The notes below the pieces were generated by a model. It saw only the letters and a program-made list of their open reading frames with translations. It did not search any database and was not told the origin of the DNA. Both the position numbers and the translations under genes were made by a program. From Phalacrocorax aristotelis (taxonomy: Eukaryota; Chordata; Aves; Suliformes; Phalacrocoracidae), in NCBI RefSeq assembly GCF_949628215.1, contig NC_134278.1, forward strand, positions 107,365,277 to 107,429,276: a stretch of DNA of 64,000 nt, given 5' to 3'. Shown one piece after another: positions 60,780 to 64,000 of this stretch (position 1 is the stretch's first letter; the number at the start of each line of letters is the position of its first letter).

Positions 60780-61145
60780 TCTCCCTGCCTTCCTTCGCCT
60801 TCTTATCTGTGCGCGCGCGCGTAAGGGCCTCCTTTTTGCCGCCCTTCTCCCTCATCTCCCCTCCCCCTCAGGCCGGGAGCGGGGCCGCCCTTGGCCCGGC
60901 GGCGGGTCCGGAGTGCGGCCCGGGGAGGACTGCGGCAGCAGCCCTCCGCCTGCCTTTCGTTAATAGCAAAGTCGGCCGCTGGGCCGGCCGCTGTGGTGGT
61001 GCCCGAGCCGGTGGGGCGCGCCCGGGAGGCCTCGGGCCGCGCACGGCACCCTGAGGCGCAGCCGGGGCGTTGGCGGTCCCCGGGCACGGGTGGGCTGGCG
61101 GCCCCGCGGGGCAGACGGCCGCCGCAGGCTCTGTGAGGGCGGTGG

Positions 61146-64000
61146 TTCAATACCCCTTCCCTGCTGCTTCCTTTTCCACAGTGAAGCAGTTATGGAAAAG
61201 GCTGGTTATGCTTGCAGGTAACTGCAAAGGTACTGCCAAACGGTCTGGTTTTCTTCTGAGCTGCTTGCTTGGTTTCCTGAGGGTTTTGTTCCAGGAGAGA
61301 GTTCAGTTCTTGAGGGAAAACCTGAGGATTATTGTGCCCTAGTGGGAGGGTCTGTATGGGACATCCACAGAGGCCTATATGGGAACGTGCCAAGGAATAC
61401 TTTCTCTATGTGTTTAAGTTTTATAACTGGGAGGTGTGTTTTAAGTAAACGTGCAGCAGGGACTAGTACACCTGGCTACAAAGTAGAAAAGTGATCATCT
61501 CTGAGGTATTCTTTTAAGAACTGCTCTTCTATTTCATGGAATGCTAATTTTTGCAAATGAAGTTAACACAAAGCACTCTTAGAAATGTACGAAAACAAAT
61601 TTCCCTCCTGTCCAGTTCTACAAATACCGTCTCTCTTCCCTTGGCATTTCAAAGTTACCTGTATTAAATTAAACTAAAACTATCCATTGAAACAAAAAGG
61701 TGGTAAACCCAAAGTATGTATTCTGAATTTACTGTTCTCTATTTGGTGATAGCATGAGTTTTTCATTTAATGTTCCTGTTTGGAAGCATAGATTGTTATG
61801 CTACTTAAGGTTGGTATTTGAAACTAGCTGTTGTTTTCTATTTCCTGAGAAATATGGTTTAATTTCTGTCAGACATGAACTAACATCATTGGAGGATAGG
61901 GAGTACTTAAACCTTCTACGTAATAATGTCAGCCCAGTTAGGATGACAGAAGAAGGGTAGTGAAAGCCTTTTAATCCTGGTAGTGCATAAAGGACTTGCA
62001 CTAAAAGAGAGGATATTCTTTCCTTATCATGGTTGCAATATAAAATCAGGGGATTTTAAGAGATGGTTATATAACAGTAGTACTTTGGAGCAGGTTGGAT
62101 GGGGGGCAGCAGGATGGGTAGCATCATAGTTAAAAGCTGTAATGCATTAACCATCACAACGCTGCAATGTTAATGTGTCCAGAATTTTGTTTCTGAAAAA
62201 TCGGATTTTGAATCTTAAAAATTAAAACCTCTTACTTTGTAGAAAGGGAGAATGCTCAATCATGAGAAAGGAAGGATATCTTGAAATATTCTCACTTGAT
62301 TTTTATTTTCCTACGTGTGTTTAAATGATGCATTTCATAAGTCTTGGCATTTTTGCTAATAGTCAAATCCACTCCTACAGTAATTGCAGTAATGTTATGT
62401 TAGGCAGGAATATGGTGCAATTAATTCACTGCAAATAATAAAATCCTTATTTCCATCTTGTTTTGTAAGAAAGATGTGTAAGTTTCATGTTATATAGCAG
62501 GCTGCTTTGCCTTATGCTCCCACGGGTGCAGGTTATACAGATGGTAATAGTGATGTAAGTGCTTATCCCATACATGAGAATATTGACAGCAAAAGGCTTT
62601 TGCTGTTTTTCAGTATGCACTAATGTTACCGGAATATGGCTCTGGTACTGTTACATAGATGTGACCTGGTAGATGAACTGTAGTGGGTAAAACAACTTTA
62701 TATATGAGCAGGTTACAAGAAAAACACTAGCGTACATAACTCAAAATAAATACCAAGTATTTTATGCTGCTGTATAATGATTACTTATTACATATGGGCA
62801 CTTAGAAAGCTAGGTATTCTAAATTGTTTTTTTCTAGAGGTGATTGGAGGTTTAAATTAATGAGGACCAAAGACACTTGTGACTAGGAGCTTTTGGGAGA
62901 GACTGGAAACTTTTCACCTTGTTGATGCACACAAGTGATTTTGGGGTTAGAAGCAAAGTAATCCCAGATGCAAGAAAGTGAAGTGTATGACCATAATGAA
63001 AAATTAAAAAGGGAGCAGTAAAATTCTTCCGACCATCTCATCTTGATGTTCCAAATTTACTTTCCACACTTACAATTTGAGGTCTTGGTATAATTGATAT
63101 TGGTGTGTATATTTTTTTGTGGTAATACAAAGACCGGCAATTTTCTTCCTGACTTTGCTGGCAGCAACTTTTATGTTTTAAGGCTGCTCAGTGTGCTCCA
63201 TTATAAGCAATAGAGAACAGAAGATTTACAGTTTTCCAAACAATAACCACCTGAGTAAAATATAAGCCTTCTAGCTCAGGCTTGGACTCATTTGGGTAAG
63301 CTGCAACCAGCAGTTTCTCTGTTTGAGGATATTAGATAAGAGTAAGGTACATAGTTCTGTCTGTGTTACAATTTTTTCCTACTTCTTTCCCTGCCCAGCC
63401 ACCCCCGGATATACTTTAGTTCCTCTCTGGTTTGAAAGCAGACAGTAATAATTTCAGTAAGAGCTTCCGTAGTTGCTTGGACTGTGCAGTGTTATTTGTT
63501 TTATGTGAAGTTGCAGGTTGCACATGCTTGCTTGGATCTAGTGCTGTGAAACTCCAAAACATAAGCTCCGTTATGCAAACTTCCGGGTTTAAATTTGTAT
63601 CACGTGGTTACAGGTCTTGAATGCTATCTTCCAAAATATTTTGTACTGATTTAAACTAGCTGAATAGCATGAACTCATAGCCTTTTGAAGTGAGATGTGT
63701 TGCTCAGTTCAGGTGAAGGTTCAAGATATTGTCGCATTCCATCATTATTTTAAGAGGAGCGGGGAGTAAAAGCAAGATCCACAGAAGCAACTGGGTGTCT
63801 GGTCTCATAATAATGGATTCTTAAACCTGAAGTTCCTGAGCTTATGAAAGTCAAGAACTTCATAGTTGTGGCGTGATCTCAAGGTTAGATTTGCACTCTC
63901 TGAAGCAGAGGAAGGAAGTGAATACAGTTATTCCTTATCATCAGTATGCATTCCCAACACTGACGTTTTTTATTCTAAAGGGTGTAATGCATGTATGTTG
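61146..64000 (+). other. BICRAL: Presumed BICRAL intron 1 (or 5' flank)
   Basis: AT-rich sequence right of the CpG block. No coding exon matching BICRAL or any other protein was recognised. By human synteny (UBR2, PRPH2, TBCC, BICRAL) this should be the start of a long first intron after a non-coding exon; a possible donor is CTCT|GTGAGG near 61130. The gene symbol rests on gene order only. Confidence 0.35.

Larger units (their letters stand above)
60512..61145. promoter_or_regulatory. CpG-rich divergent promoter of TBCC (left) and presumed BICRAL (right)
   Basis: The GC- and CpG-dense block starts inside TBCC and stops sharply near 61145, where AT-rich DNA resumes. It contains two CCAAT boxes in TBCC orientation (60555-60559 and 60593-60597), a short (AC)n run at 60615-60628, a TATA-like element at 60772-60779 in the rightward orientation, and many GC boxes. 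In human, TBCC and BICRAL start divergently from such an island; the rightward assignment is by synteny only. Confidence 0.8.

Noticed and set aside
59730-61054. Long plus-strand open frames (327 and 439 codons) across TBCC and its promoter
   Set aside because: They lie antisense to a clearly conserved gene in very GC-rich DNA, where stop codons are rare. Composition is low-complexity Arg/Pro/Ala/Ser and no family is recognisable.
61135-61165. GGTTCAATACCCC as a tRNA T-loop
   Set aside because: No matching acceptor stem, D-arm or anticodon arm could be laid out around it.
1-64000. CRISPR arrays, operons, riboswitches or other prokaryotic systems
   Set aside because: The window is spliced vertebrate nuclear DNA. 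No regularly spaced direct repeats or bacterial gene clusters were seen on either strand.

Overview
The window is nuclear DNA from a bird. The evidence is spliced vertebrate genes with GT-AG introns, three textbook CR1 LINE 3' ends (the dominant avian retrotransposon), and two solo LTRs of an endogenous retrovirus family that I associate with Neoaves. I cannot name the species. No tools or databases were used: gene names rest on recalled vertebrate protein sequences and on gene order.

The layout matches human 6p21.1. UBR2 runs rightward from the left edge. Thirty coding exons lie in the window, from 1083 to the stop at 26093, followed by a 3' UTR to about 27.33 or 27.63 kb. Every exon joint keeps frame, and the 30 exons sum to 3228 nt (1075 codons plus stop, about the C-terminal 60% of the protein). 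PRPH2 (peripherin-2) runs leftward as three exons (48522-47942, 45205-44959, 38296-38060; 354 aa) and is tail-to-tail with UBR2. TBCC (tubulin cofactor C) is a single leftward exon at 60511-59486 (341 aa). A CpG-rich divergent promoter follows at about 60.5-61.15 kb. By synteny the rightward gene from it should be BICRAL, of which only the promoter, a likely non-coding first exon and intron 1 would lie here.

The rest is intron and intergenic DNA: 27.6-38.0 kb (UBR2/PRPH2), 6.7 kb of PRPH2 intron 2, 48.7-58.4 kb (PRPH2/TBCC), and 61.2-64.0 kb. It holds the CR1 copies (13.24, 40.98 and 56.43 kb, plus a possible older one at 54.1 kb), the LTRs (14.98 and 55.14 kb), and simple repeats including a C-rich tract at 1361-1405.

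The genes do not form one pathway: UBR2 is an N-degron ubiquitin ligase, PRPH2 shapes photoreceptor disc rims, TBCC releases folded tubulin dimers, and BICRAL is a BAF-complex subunit. They are neighbours by conserved synteny. I found no undescribed system. The best leads are a solo LTR that begins only 10 nt after a UBR2 exon, a G-quadruplex-prone tract in a UBR2 intron, a perfect 9-bp stem palindrome, and the architecture of the TBCC divergent promoter. Exon coordinates were counted by hand and could be off by one where not anchored to an open reading frame.
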